Shown here: positions 33,470 to 41,526 of the stretch, piece after piece | Position numbering within the stretch: the stretch's first letter is position 1 | How the letters are laid out: each line of letters starts with the position of its first letter | From: Acidobacteriota bacterium | GTDB lineage: Bacteria; Acidobacteriota; UBA6911; JACOSC01 | Direction of reading: 5' to 3' | Length of the DNA: 43,125 bases | NCBI GenBank assembly: GCA_016179055.1 | Contig: JACOSC010000018.1 | Location: 1-43,125 of the forward strand | The notes under the pieces: generated by a model | What the model was told of the DNA's origin: nothing | Seen by the model: only the letters and a program-made list of their open reading frames with translations | The model's database searches: none | Made by a program: the position numbers and the translations under genes

Positions 33470-34632
33470 GAATCCTTCTGCATGGCAGCCCCGGCAAACT
33501 GCAAGGCATTCTCGACTACTTGATCGCCGGCCTGGAGTCCTTTAAGTATCTCCTGAAGTCCACCCTCCAAAGACCCACCCGTTTGCACTTCGGTCCGGCG
33601 AAACCGATTTTCGCCTTCCCATCGGAAGACCCAATTCTTGTCATGTAGCCGTATGATCGTCGACATGGGAACCACGGCCCGGGCTTTTTCCTCCCGAGAT
33701 ATAAACCGGGCCGTGACGAACATGCCCGGACGCAACAAGCCATGGGAATTATCCAGTTCGAGCCGAACCTTGGCGGTGCGGGTCGCCGGATCAAGAAGTT
33801 TGGAAATGTGCCCAACGCGAGCCATGAACGTTCGGTCCTGGTAAGCATTAAGGATTACCTCGGCGCGATCACCAACCTTGACGTCCGGCAAGCGGTTCTC
33901 ATAGAGGTCACACAGCACCCACACACGGGAGAGATCGGCGACGGTGAATAGGCTTGGAGAATTGTCGAGAGACTTAATGGCCGCCCCCCGCGTAGTGTTT
34001 TGCTCCAGCACAGTCCCACTCACCGGCGACTTCACTTCGATAATCGGAGAAGGCTGGTCGGGAACGCCGCCGATAATGCGAATGCGTTCAGTGGCCGTTT
34101 GCTTATCGACCTTGGCGCGTTGCAGGTCCTCCTCGACTTGCAATACGTCTTTGAGCGGAACGGCTTTGTGTTCATAGAGGGCCTTGGTGCGATCGTACGC
34201 CTTCTGCGCCAGACGCTCGGCGGAAACCGATCGGCGATAATCTGCAAGCGCCGAGGCCAAATCAGGACTGTCAATCACCAGCAAGATCTGTCCCTTCCGC
34301 ACGTCATCGCCGAGGCGTGCTCTAATATCCAGCACTCTTCCTCCGGCGATCGAATTCACCGGCACCGTACGCGCCACATCGGGCGTAACGGTTCCGTTCG
34401 TTACAAGCTGGTCAGCGATGCTCTTAGTTTCAACCTTGACCAACGGGAAAAGCTCAGGGTGAATGCTCTCGATGAGGTTGGCGTCTTGAACGGCTTCCAC
34501 CTTCACGGGTGTCGTGCCATTGGCCGCTGAAGCCAGTTTCAGTGTCCTAAGCTCCGAGCAGCTCATTGAGAAGAGACCAAACACACTTATTACAAAGACC
34601 AAGCCCATCCACTTATAATTTGTGCGATTCAT
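33466..34632 (-). CDS. RND efflux membrane-fusion lipoprotein (CusB/CzcB type)
   Basis: This periplasmic adaptor links the RND pump to the TolC-like duct. From ATG 34632 (ribosome binding site AAGGAAGG) it is 388 residues; the open frame to 34707 has no support. The N-terminus is a lipoprotein signal with lipobox FSMSC and the acylated Cys at residue 25. The lipoyl-like halves appear as GGRVLDIRARLGDDVRKGQI and VSGTVLEQNTTRGAAIK, with a long hairpin between them (AEHL-type helices such as SAERLAQKAYDRTKALYEHK). A beta-barrel domain with VWVLCDLYENRLPDVKVGD follows. I see no His-rich metal-binding region. It is first in the operon with the pump gene. Confidence 0.93.
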   Translation of the reverse strand: MNRTNYKWMGLVFVISVFGLFSMSCSELRTLKLASAANGTTPVKVEAVQDANLIESIHPELFPLVKVETKSIADQLVTNGTVTPDVARTVPVNSIAGGRVLDIRARLGDDVRKGQILLVIDSPDLASALADYRRSVSAERLAQKAYDRTKALYEHKAVPLKDVLQVEEDLQRAKVDKQTATERIRIIGGVPDQPSPIIEVKSPVSGTVLEQNTTRGAAIKSLDNSPSLFTVADLSRVWVLCDLYENRLPDVKVGDRAEVILNAYQDRTFMARVGHISKLLDPATRTAKVRLELDNSHGLLRPGMFVTARFISREEKARAVVPMSTIIRLHDKNWVFRWEGENRFRRTEVQTGGSLEGGLQEILKGLQAGDQVVENALQFAGAAMQKDS

Positions 34633-34786
34633 AAACCTTCCTTTGTTGTGCGGTCCACAGGCGCATGAAACGCGAAGCAAGAGATGGATAGGCGCCCGCG
34701 GAGACAACTTATCGCTTAGAGACTCGCAGGTGCGATCGAGACTAAGACCTCGACATACTAAGACGAACTAAAATGTAAGGACTGTT

Positions 34787-35572
34787 TCAAAGAGAAGGTG
34801 GGCTGCGGCCCCATAGGCGGAGGTCCAACAAACGGTTTTGGATGTGGTGGAGGTTAGAGAAACTAAGACCGAGCGCGACAGGCTTGAGGCAGAGTCCAAT
34901 AGCCGAAGCAGTGAGCCGGCAAAAGCGGAATCGCTCAGGTAACGCGGAAACTACCGAGAGGCAACGGCTGGAAACCCATTGCGCGGTTGCCGAGGAGAAC
35001 ATCATGGCGGCGAGATCGCGGCATAGCGTGAAGGACCCGTCGCCCGAGCCAAGGAAGGCCGCGACCATCAGGTGACTCACGGGCTCCGTGGTAACGAGGT
35101 CGGCGTAGCCATCATTATTGATATCGTAGAAGGATAAATGAGAGCCGGCATAAAATTCTTCCAGCAGAACGGGATCATTCCAACCGACGCCATTTCCGGC
35201 CCAGACTTCAATTTTATGATCGTGACCGCTCAACCTTCCGCTAAAAGCCGCGTCTAGTAGGCCGTCGTTGTTGAAATCGGCGAAGATGGAATGAAAGCTG
35301 TTGTCGGCCCAGTGTGTAAAGAATTCGACCGGGTTGATTTTCTTGCGCTCGAGCAGATTCTCGATCGCGGCGTTGCTATCTATCCTGGTGGGGAGCCGCT
35401 CAGGGGTTTTAGGGAGCGTATCGCTTTCAAGGTTTGCGGAGCCTACTTGATCGGAAACTGGGGTTATCGGGTCGATTGAAAAGTGCGAGCCCTGTAAAAA
35501 GAACCACACCACCAGCAACAGCGCTGCCAGCGGCCGTTCTGTGCGGATATAATTCCCTTTCATCGTAAGCAA
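34787..35572 (-). CDS. secreted FG-GAP protein, probably C-terminally damaged
   Basis: This 261-residue ORF has an N-terminal signal segment (PLAALLLVVWFFLQGS). Two FG-GAP/VCBS repeats follow: FADFNNDGLLDAAFSGRLSG and YDINNDGYADLVTTEP with LGSGDGSF. After residue about 190 the likeness stops and the sequence turns into Cys/Leu/Ser-rich text (SSRCLSVVSALPERFRFCRL) unlike the repeat. In the +1 frame at the same place a short stretch reads RRHDVLLGNRAMGFQPLPLG before a stop, close to FG-GAP language. I infer a frameshift near 35035 or a truncation. Only two repeats make an incomplete propeller. It lies 155 bases upstream of the efflux operon in the same direction. Confidence 0.6.
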   Translation of the reverse strand: MLTMKGNYIRTERPLAALLLVVWFFLQGSHFSIDPITPVSDQVGSANLESDTLPKTPERLPTRIDSNAAIENLLERKKINPVEFFTHWADNSFHSIFADFNNDGLLDAAFSGRLSGHDHKIEVWAGNGVGWNDPVLLEEFYAGSHLSFYDINNDGYADLVTTEPVSHLMVAAFLGSGDGSFTLCRDLAAMMFSSATAQWVSSRCLSVVSALPERFRFCRLTASAIGLCLKPVALGLSFSNLHHIQNRLLDLRLWGRSPPSL

Positions 35573-36460
35573 CCTATGTCCCCCTATATTAGAGCTAAGT
35601 TTTGCTCGCCCTTAAATACTAAGGAATCATCATTAAATACCGGTTAAACCAAGATTAAAATATATTAATCATAGGATGGGTCGGCGCCCGGGAAAACGCC
35701 TTGCCTAACCTCCGTCCCCTAAGCGCTGTGGAGAAAACTGCGTACTACGAAGTTATGGAAAAACACTTTTTCGAAGTTCGCCGAAGAACGAGACCCCTGG
35801 CCGGCTTGGTGAATGTCGGCCGCGTAGATTGTATTATCTTCTCCATATTTAACCGGTAACCGGTTTAATGACCAATGGAAAATCGTACCTTCAGAATGTT
35901 TACGCGAGCGGCTTGACATCATCTCTTTCTAATGGGAAAATACGAATATTTGAATGGTCGGATAGGCGCTCACGGCCGGGCCGTTTGTCATGTGCAAAAA
36001 TCAAAGTGTCGCCCGCCATATACGCCCGACCGACATTGTTTGTGGTGTGCCGGCGCCTATGATAGACTCGGTTGCATAAGCGGGGCATAATATATCGAAC
36101 CTATGATTGATTCGTCTTGAAGATGGAGTTGTTCATGCCCCTTTGGTGGGGCACTACGACGAATGAAAAACAGAACCGCCTGCGGTAGCGGGCGGGTAAG
36201 CCGAGACGGGCAAGCCAAGGCCGGTTTTCACCCGGTCGCTCGTGGCGGCGCCAATACTTGTGTAGGTCTGCTCATCTTTATTCAGATCAAATGGCTCGCC
36301 TTCTTATCAACTGCGTTTGCGTTCGTCGGCGTAATCGGCGGATCAGGGTCGAACCGCAATGAAAAATATGGAGACCCATATGAGACATGGCTTACATCAC
36401 GGTTAGCCGTGCCTGCGTAAGATTCAGTATGGAGCCCGTAAGGCGAATGAAAACCCAGCC
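35573..36460. other. 888-base gene-free stretch with coding-like fragments
   Basis: No intact gene is supported. On the minus strand, two overlapping frames (35719-35922 and 35900-36088) read protein-like segments such as AYMAGDTLIFAHDKRPGR and GEDNTIYAADIHQAGQGS, which may be pieces of one decayed gene. A TGCCCC/GGGGCA hairpin lies at 36136-36153 and a REP-like unit at 36170-36201. Confidence 0.4.
36170..36201 (+). repeat. REP-like repeat, ACAGAACCG...GGTAGCG family
   Basis: ACAGAACCGCCTGCGGTAGC followed by GGGCGGGTAAGC is the plus-orientation copy most like 3540-3571. The CCGCC/GGCGG ends pair around GGTAGC, preserving the stem although the stem bases differ from the 3540 copy. Confidence 0.6.
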
Positions 36461-37327
36461 ATGCCGACCATAGTGCTTCCGCTTCTGCTTTTGTCTGCCA
36501 CACTGCATGCCGGCTGGAACCTCATGCTTAAGCGGAGTCCGGACAAGTTCACCTTTACGTGGCTGGCGATGGCGGTTTCTGCCGCGGTGGCATCGCCGGT
36601 GTTGTGGGTGCTGGATTTTTCTATTTCCGGGCGACTGGCGCTCTACTTAATCGCCAGCGCCGTGGCAGAATGCGCCTATTTTATCGCCCTTTCCAAAGCC
36701 TATGGCGCCGGTGACATTTCCGTGGTTTATCCGCTGGCCCGCGGATCGGCGCCGATCTACATTGCGATTTGGAGCCAGTGGCTGCTGCACGAGCGTCTGC
36801 GTGCGCCCGGATGGCTCGGTATACTGCTTATTGTAGTCGGGATTTACATGATCAACTCTCGCAAGTGGGGTGATCTGATGAAACCCCTGTTAACGGTCGG
36901 CGAGCGTCCGGCGCAATGGGCACTCGCGGCGGGGCTATGTACGTCGCTCTATTCACTGGCCGATAAGCTGGGCGTCGCGCTTATGCCGCCGCCGGTTTTT
37001 ATCACCATCAGCTTTGGCTTGACGGCACTTTTGCTGACGCCCTATGTCGGCCGTCTACGCGGCCGCAACGCCCTTTGGCTCGAAGTCAAACAACGGGGCG
37101 GCGCTATGGTGGTGGGCGGCCTCATGGTTATGGCGGCCTATTTGATGGTTCTTTACGCGATGACCTTGGCGGATCTGAGCCGTGTGGGCGCTGCTCGCGA
37201 GGTGAGCATTGTCATTGGCGCTTTGTTGGGCTGGCTTGTGCAGAAAGAAGCCTTTGGTTTGAGACGCACCCTCTCGGCCATGCTGATATTCCTGGGTATT
37301 TTCCTTATCTCGTTGCGCATAGACTGA
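36461..37327 (+). CDS. EamA-family (DMT superfamily) transporter
   Basis: The 288-residue membrane protein has ten hydrophobic segments in two similar halves, the EamA layout. The first half has SATLHAGWNLMLKRSPDKF then FIALSKAYGAGDISVVYPLA, and the second has AGLCTSLYSLADKLGVALMP and MTLADLSRVGAAREVSIVIG. Such proteins move small metabolites or amino acids across the inner membrane. The substrate is not predictable. No Shine-Dalgarno sequence is seen before ATG 36461, and no partner gene is coupled to it. Confidence 0.9.
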   Translation: MPTIVLPLLLLSATLHAGWNLMLKRSPDKFTFTWLAMAVSAAVASPVLWVLDFSISGRLALYLIASAVAECAYFIALSKAYGAGDISVVYPLARGSAPIYIAIWSQWLLHERLRAPGWLGILLIVVGIYMINSRKWGDLMKPLLTVGERPAQWALAAGLCTSLYSLADKLGVALMPPPVFITISFGLTALLLTPYVGRLRGRNALWLEVKQRGGAMVVGGLMVMAAYLMVLYAMTLADLSRVGAAREVSIVIGALLGWLVQKEAFGLRRTLSAMLIFLGIFLISLRID

Positions 37328-37419
37328 CCGTGAAGTGTCATGGATAAGATAATTCAAGCGTGGCGTCTCCGCAGATTGACGAGGCGTGTGCTTAGCCCAA
37401 AGTGTGTAAGGATTTGCGC

Positions 37420-38340
37420 ATGAATGAACTTATTGAGGACTTCTTGGGTTTTCTCCGCGTCGAGAAAGGCGCCGCGCGTAATACGCAAGCGGCCTATCGC
37501 CAAGACCTGCGCAAGCTGGCGGTTTTTTTTAAGTCTACCGATAAGGATTGTTTGCAGGTAAGCCGCAAGGACTTGACGGAGTTCCTGGCCTATCTGGGCC
37601 AAATGGGGCTTAGTGCCCGGTCTATCGTCCGAATTCTTACGGCTGTGAAAGGCTTTTACCGTTTTTTACGGATCGACCAGTTGATTGATGCCGACCCTAC
37701 GGAGACCTTGCCACTGCCCAAGGCGCCGCTGATCCTGCCAAAATTTCTCAGCCCTGCTGATGTAGAAAAATTGCTGGAACAACCTGATGTTTCCACTCCG
37801 ATCGGCTTGCGCAATAAAGTCATGCTGGAAGTGCTCTATGCCACGGGTCTGCGAGTCTCTGAACTGATTGGACTCCGCACGCATGATTTGAACATTGCTT
37901 ATGAGCCGGAAACTCATGTGATCAAGCAGGCTTATCTTATATGTTTCGGCAAAGGCGGCAAGGAACGGATTGTGCCAATGGCCAACTCGGTCATGACGCT
38001 AATTCAAGAATACTTGAAGACCGTACGAAATCAGTACCGACCCGGTCGGGAACAAAGCCAATCGGACGTGCTCTTCTTGAACAATCGCGGCGGCAGGCTA
38101 AGCCGGCAATCGGTTTGGATCATGATCTCCAAATACGGAAGGCAAGCCGGCATTCGTATGAAACTAACGCCACACGTTTTGCGCCACTCATTTGCCACAC
38201 ATTTGCTCGAGCACGGCGCCGATTTGCGCGCGGTACAGGTCATGCTCGGTCATGCCGACATCGCGACCACGCAGATCTATACACATGTCACAAAGGAGAG
38301 AATCCGGAGGGTCTATAAGAAGTACCATCCCCGTGCGTGA
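37420..38340 (+). CDS. xerD: XerC/XerD-type tyrosine recombinase
   Basis: From ATG 37420 (AAGGAT 8 bases upstream) the protein has 306 residues, as XerC/D do; the GTG at 37402 is less likely. The N-terminal SAM-like DNA-binding half starts IEDFLGFLRVEKGAARNTQA. The catalytic residues are all present: Arg 145 (ATGLRVSELIGL), Lys 181 (GKGGKER), His 252 and Arg 255 (HVLRHSFATHL), His 278 (MLGHADIATT) and Tyr 287 (QIYTHV). It should resolve chromosome dimers at dif. XerD rather than XerC is a guess from overall likeness. Such proteins are also exploited by mobile elements, which matters given the nearby repeats, but its sequence looks like the housekeeping type. Confidence 0.93.
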   Translation: MNELIEDFLGFLRVEKGAARNTQAAYRQDLRKLAVFFKSTDKDCLQVSRKDLTEFLAYLGQMGLSARSIVRILTAVKGFYRFLRIDQLIDADPTETLPLPKAPLILPKFLSPADVEKLLEQPDVSTPIGLRNKVMLEVLYATGLRVSELIGLRTHDLNIAYEPETHVIKQAYLICFGKGGKERIVPMANSVMTLIQEYLKTVRNQYRPGREQSQSDVLFLNNRGGRLSRQSVWIMISKYGRQAGIRMKLTPHVLRHSFATHLLEHGADLRAVQVMLGHADIATTQIYTHVTKERIRRVYKKYHPRA

Positions 38341-38575
38341 ACCGCGTAGGGCTTTAAGCAGCGATGCCACTTGGATAAATTGATTGGGTCTTAACCGTAT
38401 ACGGCTGAAGGATTCCCTGATTCTATTTTCTGCGCGGCAATAAAGCCTTGGACGCCGTCACACGCGCTTGGCGAGTGTCCACTTGTTTTTAATATCGCCT
38501 TCCTGCTAATATACGCAGTTGGGAGCATCAATTCAACTGCGTGCTGCAATTCAAACGGGAGACGGTTTGCAACCA

Positions 38576-38973
38576 ATGAGAATCGTAGTTGACACTTCAA
38601 CAGTGATTGCTGTAGTCGCTGGCGAAGCCGAGAAAATCAAGCTGATTGAGCTGACCAAAGACGCGACCATCGTTGCGCCTCCTTCCATTGATTGGGAAGT
38701 CGGCAACGCTTTTTCGGCAATGCTCAAACGATCACGGATCAATCTTAAGCAAGCGATTGAAGCCATTGAAGTCTATCAGGAAATCTCGCTGGAGATTGTG
38801 GAGATAAACTGAAAGAAGCCATGCGACTAGCGGGCAAGCTCAATATCTATGCCTATGATGCGTATATTCTTCAATGCGCCATCGAACAGAATCTGCCGCT
38901 GATCTCGCTCGATACAAACATGATCGACTTCGCAAAGCGCGAAGGCATTCCAGTCATTGAGGTAGAACCATAA
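38576..38973 (+). pseudogene. PIN-domain (VapC-type) toxin, frameshifted
   Basis: The first frame reads from ATG 38576: MRIVVDTSTVIAVVAGEAEK with the first PIN acidic residue (Asp 6), then APPSIDWEVGNAFSAML with the second (Glu). It stops at 38812 after SLEIVEIN. The next frame continues without a gap as KEAMRLAGKLNIYAYDAYIL and then LPLISLDTNMIDFAKREGI to the stop at 38973, which holds the remaining PIN acidic residues (YDAY, LDTNM). One inserted base at about 38809 would restore a 132-residue toxin. As given, the RNase would lack half its active site. It may be real inactivation or a sequencing error. Its stop overlaps the antitoxin start (TAATG). Confidence 0.75.
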
Positions 38974-39194
38974 TGGTTTACTCTTATGCCGAAGTGCGGG
39001 AGAGGCTTTCGACTTTATTGGAGAGAGCCTTGACCGAAGGGCAAGTAAAATTCAGAAGCCGAGATGGTAGAGTGTTCATCATTCGCCCAGAGCAACCACT
39101 CAAAATATCGCCTTTTGATGTGCGGAGTGCCAAACTACCTATAACTAAACTCGATATCCTCGAAGCCATTCGAGAAGGTCGGGCAAGGTTTTAG
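38973..39194 (+). CDS. antitoxin, Phd/YefM-like
   Basis: This 73-residue protein starts in the TAATG overlap with the PIN toxin, so the pair is one operon with the toxin first. MVYSYAEVRERLSTLLERAL then RVFIIRPEQPLKISPFDV is the layout of Phd/YefM-like antitoxins, with a DNA-binding N-terminus and a toxin-binding tail (LDILEAIREGRARF). It should bind the operator and the toxin. The open reading frame is intact although the toxin frame is broken. A partial attC-like sequence follows directly. Confidence 0.75.
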   Translation: MVYSYAEVRERLSTLLERALTEGQVKFRSRDGRVFIIRPEQPLKISPFDVRSAKLPITKLDILEAIREGRARF

Positions 39195-39206
39195 TTGGCA
39201 CAGCTG

Positions 39207-39235
39207 CGCCTAACATCGCATGCAGCCGACCCCGA
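39207..39235 (+). repeat. partial attC-like site after the PIN module
   Basis: GCGCCTAACATCGCATGCAG begins here and continues CCGACCCCG, about 13 bases after the antitoxin stop. It has the R'' box GCCTAAC, spacer and L-box (GCAGCCGAC) of an integron attC 5' half. The 3' half (GTTRRRY) is not found downstream before the next gene. Confidence 0.45.
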
Positions 39236-39305
39236 CCTGGTCAGAGCGGCCGCCGCGAGCCGTCCGCGACTCCCTCGGCCAAAACGCTAGAACCGGATTA
39301 ATAAC

Positions 39306-39331
39306 AGGCGGAACTGCCTAAGGCCGCCTAA
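39306..39331. repeat. second copy of the AGGCGG-CTGCCTAA palindrome
   Basis: AGGCGGAACTGCCTAAGG then CCGCCTAA matches the copy at 17020-17055 in order and palindromic structure. Here it follows the partial attC and precedes the LOG-family gene. Confidence 0.5.
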
Positions 39332-39362
39332 TAGAAGAGAGGTTTGTACTTAAAGGAAGTGT

Positions 39363-40229
39363 ATGGCAAAGAGCTTGAAACCACGAAAGAAGAAACCGGT
39401 TCCTAATGTTACATTGTACCGGGCTCTGCGCAGCGGCCGCGTGACGGAGGACGAGCGTCTACTGCGACGGCCGATGGTTCCGAAGCCGGCGCCGCGCTCG
39501 CCCGATGCCGCCCAGTTCACACATACCGATCCATGGAGGGTGTTGCGGATTACCGGTGAGTTTATTTCCGGCTTTGACGCGCTCGCCGACGTCGGCGCCG
39601 CCGTCGCTATTTTTGGATCGGCGCGCACACGGGAAGAAGACGCCATGTATCAGGCCGCCCGCGACCTTTCCGCGCTATTGGCTAAGTCAGGTTTTGCCGT
39701 GGTTACCGGGGGTGGGCCAGGGATCATGGAGGCCTCCAACCGTGGCGCGCGCGAAGCCGGTGGCCTCTCGATTGGCTGCAACATCGAATTACCGATGGAA
39801 CAAGGCATCAATCCTTATGTGGATGTGGCCATAAATTTCCGCTACTTTTTTGTTCGTAAAACAATGTTCGTCAAATACTCCGAAGGCTTTATTATTTTTC
39901 CCGGAGGCTTTGGGACCGTCGATGAATTATTTGAGGCGTTAACCTTGATTCAAACCGGCAAGATTGATCATTTCCCGGTAGTCCTTTTTGGCTCGGCATA
40001 CTGGGGTGGCCTGGTTCATTGGCTTAAGAAGGCCGTGCTTACGGAAGGCAAGATTGACCCGCAGGATATGGACTTAATGTTGGTAACCGATTCGCCGGAA
40101 GAGGCGTGCCGGATTATTCTGGATTGTTATCAAAAGCGCTGTTTGAAAGCTATCGACAAAGGCGAAGAGAATAAGGCTGGAAAGGCACGGCCTTCGGATG
40201 ACGCTAATATCGTCCCTCGCAACCGCTAA
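39363..40229 (+). CDS. LOG family protein (TIGR00730-type)
   Basis: This 288-residue Rossmann-fold protein carries the LOG signatures GGGPGIMEASNRGAREAGG and PGGFGTVDELFEAL. Plant and some bacterial members hydrolyse cytokinin riboside monophosphate, and others act on AMP-like nucleotides, so the substrate here is uncertain. AAGGAAG lies 4 bases before ATG. The first 50 residues are basic and less conserved. It is complete and transcribed alone, with a TIR-bounded element starting 3 bases after its stop. Confidence 0.9.
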   Translation: MAKSLKPRKKKPVPNVTLYRALRSGRVTEDERLLRRPMVPKPAPRSPDAAQFTHTDPWRVLRITGEFISGFDALADVGAAVAIFGSARTREEDAMYQAARDLSALLAKSGFAVVTGGGPGIMEASNRGAREAGGLSIGCNIELPMEQGINPYVDVAINFRYFFVRKTMFVKYSEGFIIFPGGFGTVDELFEALTLIQTGKIDHFPVVLFGSAYWGGLVHWLKKAVLTEGKIDPQDMDLMLVTDSPEEACRIILDCYQKRCLKAIDKGEENKAGKARPSDDANIVPRNR

Positions 40230-40231
40230 TC

Positions 40232-40422
40232 GTAACTGTTCACGGGGGTCAGGGTTCAGGGGTCGGGAGATAGTACTTGTATTTCTTTTCCAAAGACTTC
40301 CGCAATCCGTTAAGCATCCGCCCCACTACCCAATCTCTAAATCACAATAATTCCTAACAGTCATCGGTACCACCGGGCCCTTGGCCACTGATCCCTGACC
40401 CCCGATCCCCGTGAACAGTTAC
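40232..40422. mobile_element. 191-bp TIR-bounded non-coding element
   Basis: GTAACTGTTCACGGGG (40232-40247) and its perfect 16-bp complement CCCCGTGAACAGTTAC (40407-40422) bound a non-coding stretch between convergent genes. The inner ends continue as GGTCAGGGTTCAGGGGTCGG and its rough complement CCCTGACCCCCGATCCCC. The TIR shares GTAACTGTTCA with the element at 3086-3376 and the solo end at 30217, but the interior is unrelated, as expected of a family mobilised by its ends. No transposase ORF is present. Confidence 0.65.
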
Positions 40423-40435
40423 AATATCATTAATG

Positions 40436-41335
40436 CTAGTCCTCGTCTTCCTCCAGCCATTCAAACGGCAGATCAACGATGACGCCGGGTTTCTGTGCGG
40501 TCTCTAATGTTTGCAGAGCCGCTTTCAGTATTCGGAACTGCATAGTGTCGTCAAAAGGATGACCGAAAACGTTTCCGATGGGGAACCGCAAGGCAACGGC
40601 CCGAGACACTTTCATGGCCGCAGTGATATCACGGCATACGGTTACGGCTACGGTCGGCACTCCGCTTCGCTCGATCTCCCGTTGGAGGAGAGCCGCCGTG
40701 TGGTGGCTGAGCGCGTCTCCCGGAGTAATAAGAACCGCGTCAATCCCCTGTTGCTTGAGTCCGGTGATGATGGCATTTTGAGAGCCCTCCAAGGTAGAGG
40801 GCTCAGGGATATAGCCCATCAAGCTATAATTGACGGGCGCTATCTCCCCTATGAAGCTCTCAGAGGCCAGTTCGGAGAGACAATCAATCGGGAAGACACA
40901 ATTAATGTCTTGGTCGGCGTCGGTGTGGTCATAATAATTGTGAGTAATTTTTAGTTCCGCCGACAAAGTCTCCCGAGTGATTTCTCTATATGAGGCATCC
41001 CCGCGGCCACGAAATCTTTGCCGGCGTAATGTGTCGGTTAAGGCACCCATGGTAAAGGGCTTTTGTTCATCATGGCAGATGCCGGCGGTGGTGATGAGTG
41101 CGAGTCTGATTTCCGCCAAGGGTTTGACCAAAGGTGAATATGGACTATCGTCGACGGCCTTCAAATCCCAGCCGGAATGTTGATTTCTTAAATACTGTCG
41201 CCATGAGTACCCCGTACGCAACGTTTCCATGGGTTGCTTGGGCTGCGGCTTGATAAGGGGCGCCTCTTTTCTCGAGGAGTCATCCATTAAGTTTTTTTTA
41301 GTTTCGGAACCTTCCCGATCGTCCATTTTCCTCAT
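40436..41335 (-). CDS. GrdB-like glycine/sarcosine/betaine reductase B family protein lacking the redox motif
   Basis: This 299-residue protein starts behind TAAGGA, 8 bases before ATG 41335. Blocks typical of selenoprotein B of glycine, sarcosine, betaine or proline reductases are seen: LALITTAGIC, then GDASYREI, YYDHTDADQDINCVFPIDCL, EIAPVNYSLMGYI, GIDAVLITPGDALSHHTAAL and PIGNVFGHPFDDTMQFRILK. In true GrdB enzymes the segment after the TP carries Sec-x-x-Cys; here it reads GDALSHH with neither Cys nor a TGA. The reductase chemistry of the selenoproteins should therefore be absent. Its partner subunits are not nearby. The gene is convergent with the LOG-family gene. Confidence 0.78.
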   Translation of the reverse strand: MRKMDDREGSETKKNLMDDSSRKEAPLIKPQPKQPMETLRTGYSWRQYLRNQHSGWDLKAVDDSPYSPLVKPLAEIRLALITTAGICHDEQKPFTMGALTDTLRRQRFRGRGDASYREITRETLSAELKITHNYYDHTDADQDINCVFPIDCLSELASESFIGEIAPVNYSLMGYIPEPSTLEGSQNAIITGLKQQGIDAVLITPGDALSHHTAALLQREIERSGVPTVAVTVCRDITAAMKVSRAVALRFPIGNVFGHPFDDTMQFRILKAALQTLETAQKPGVIVDLPFEWLEEDED

Positions 41336-41526
41336 TTAATTTTTCCTTACACATTGGCGCCCATAGTTGGGCCGTACCAAATTGATTTTATCAACGCTGT
41401 TTCCTTAATTGTTATTAGAAATAGCATAAGGGTTGCGAATGATACGTCTGATAGCTGGGGCGACCCGTTCCGGCCATCGGCGGGCTTCCAACCGACAGCG
41501 CGGCGGGTGGCGCATGTATACGGTGT

